A stretch of 15,662 nt of DNA from Candidatus Aenigmatarchaeota archaeon (GTDB lineage: Archaea > Aenigmatarchaeota > Aenigmatarchaeia > JACPZZ01). A program made the position numbers and the translations under genes. Of the stretch, positions 15,120 through 15,662 are shown in pieces; position 1 is the stretch's first letter, and the number at the start of each line of letters is the position of its first letter. The stretch lies in NCBI GenBank assembly GCA_016202795.1, contig JACQNY010000083.1:1-15662 (forward strand), written 5' to 3'. The notes beneath the pieces are model-generated. The model did no database searches. It was not told the origin of the DNA and saw only the letters and a list, made by a program, of their open reading frames with translations.

Positions 15120-15138
15120 AGGAAACAATAGGTTTCCT
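15120..15138 (+). promoter_or_regulatory. Hairpin 1 upstream of rpo12
   Basis: AGGAAAC (15120-15126) and GTTTCCT (15132-15138) form a 7-bp perfect stem with a 5-nt loop, 14 nt after the eL43 stop. No T-run follows. It may be a processing or stability element between two genes needed in different amounts. Confidence 0.5.
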
Positions 15139-15141
15139 TGC

Positions 15142-15165
15142 ACAGTTTAGCATTGCTAAACCTGT
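15142..15165 (+). promoter_or_regulatory. Hairpin 2 upstream of rpo12
   Basis: ACAGTTTAGC (15142-15151) pairs with GCTAAAcCTGT (15155-15165), giving ten base pairs with one bulged C and a tight 3-nt loop. It sits 3 nt after hairpin 1 and ends about 20 nt before the rpo12 ribosome-binding site. It could be a barrier to exonucleases or an RNase processing site. Confidence 0.55.
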
Positions 15166-15198
15166 TGAAAATAAAAAAGGAATTGAGAGGAGATCCAA

Positions 15199-15330
15199 AT
15201 GATATATCGTTGTTTAAATTGCAAAAAAGAAGTTGAGATGTCGGGAAAAAGGATAAGATGCCCGTACTGCGGATTCAGGATAATAACCAGGACTGCCGCA
15301 GTTTCACCGAGACGCGTGAGGGCGAGATAA
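15199..15330 (+). CDS. rpoP: RNA polymerase subunit Rpo12 (RpoP)
   Basis: This is a 43-residue zinc-ribbon subunit of archaeal RNA polymerase, equivalent to eukaryotic Rpb12, which stabilises the polymerase assembly platform. The translation reads MIYRCLNCKKEVEMSGKRIR, then CPYCGF, RIITRTAAVSPRRVRAR and stop. CxxC at residues 5-8 and 21-24 bind zinc, and the VEMSGKRIRCPYCGFRII signature with a VRAR end is diagnostic. GAGAGGAGAT at 15185-15194 is a strong ribosome-binding site. It follows eL43 with a 93-nt gap, unusually wide for this operon, and precedes prefoldin beta by 26 nt. Confidence 0.96.
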   Translation: MIYRCLNCKKEVEMSGKRIRCPYCGFRIITRTAAVSPRRVRAR

Positions 15331-15356
15331 AAACATTCGATCAAGAGGGATTTGGT

Positions 15357-15662
15357 ATGGAAGTCAATGAAGAAGTCCGCGGAATGATAATGCAGTTCCA
15401 GGCTTACCAGCAGCAGTCACAGATGATAACCGGGCAGAAAGACGCTACTAAGGCGCAGCTGATGGAGATAAACAGGACGCTGGAAGAGATTGAAAAAGCC
15501 GGCGACAAGGAGATATATAAGTCCGTGGGCCCGATATTGATAAAAACGACCGGCGGAGAGATGAAAAAAGAGCTTGCCGAAAAGAAGGAAATGCTTGAGA
15601 TAAGATTAAAAACCATGGACTCCGAGGATAAAAAAACCAAGGAAAAAATAAAGGATTTACAG
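15357..15662 (+). CDS. pfdB: Prefoldin beta subunit, 3' partial
   Basis: Prefoldin is a jellyfish-shaped hexamer that passes unfolded proteins to the thermosome. The visible 102 residues show two coiled-coil helices around a beta hairpin: MEVNEEVRGMIMQFQAYQQQ ... QLMEINRTLEEIEKAG, then the hairpin IYKSVGPILIKTTGGEMKKE, then an Asp/Lys/Glu-rich second helix (LAEKKEMLEIRLKTMDSEDK). Family members have about 115-120 residues, so only the end of the second helix is cut off by the window. AAGAGGGA at 15343-15350 is the ribosome-binding site, 6 nt before the ATG. It is the last gene of the superoperon seen here. Confidence 0.94.
   Translation, partial: MEVNEEVRGMIMQFQAYQQQSQMITGQKDATKAQLMEINRTLEEIEKAGDKEIYKSVGPILIKTTGGEMKKELAEKKEMLEIRLKTMDSEDKKTKEKIKDLQ

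Overview
The window is archaeal. Positions 11808-15662 carry the exosome superoperon in its classic archaeal order: SBDS, Rrp4, Rrp41, Rrp42, ribosomal protein eL43 (L37Ae), RNA polymerase subunit Rpo12 (RpoP) and prefoldin beta. Promoters are archaeal in style (TTTATATA, TATTTAAA), with a mix of leaderless and Shine-Dalgarno starts. The giant neighbouring surface protein, full of LamG-like jellyrolls and N-glycosylation sequons, resembles proteins common in DPANN-type and related uncultured archaea. That placement is an inference; no rRNA or other marker here settles the lineage. Every gene I support is on the + strand.

Positions 1-8609 are one reading frame, open at the left edge, encoding the last ~2870 residues of a giant secreted or cell-surface protein. 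A super-repeat of about 1.8 kb (two LamG-like domains, a fixed linker, a fixed 30-residue link and an Ig-like spacer) occurs about two and a half times. After it come a Rossmann-like (glutamine-amidotransferase/ThuA-like) domain, a seventh jellyroll-like domain and a long run of Asn/Thr-rich beta-sandwich sequence. A perfect 11-bp hairpin lies just after its stop, ahead of a small winged-helix gene (8666-8878).

Positions 9001-11705 are a compact toxin-antitoxin island of seven genes in two transcription units. Unit 1 is mazE (AbrB type), mazF and a HicB-like gene that overlaps mazF by 4 bp and has no adjacent HicA. Unit 2 starts at a leaderless promoter and holds a winged-helix/minimal nucleotidyltransferase (MNT) fusion, HEPN, HicB and HicA, with gaps or overlaps of 1-4 nt. 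Both HicB proteins contain two successive HicB-like folds. Each unit has repeated motifs at its promoter that look like operators.

Positions 11706-15662 are the housekeeping superoperon for RNA degradation, ribosome maturation, transcription and protein folding. The proteasome alpha gene often found upstream of SBDS is not present; the toxin-antitoxin island occupies that place. No Pcc1 gene lies between rpo12 and prefoldin. eL43 carries an unusual Lys-rich C-terminal tail, and two tandem hairpins separate it from rpo12.

The best candidate for something undescribed is the composite toxin-antitoxin island: a MazE-MazF-HicB three-gene unit followed by a wHTH-MNT/HEPN/HicB/HicA four-gene unit, which may share antitoxins or regulators.
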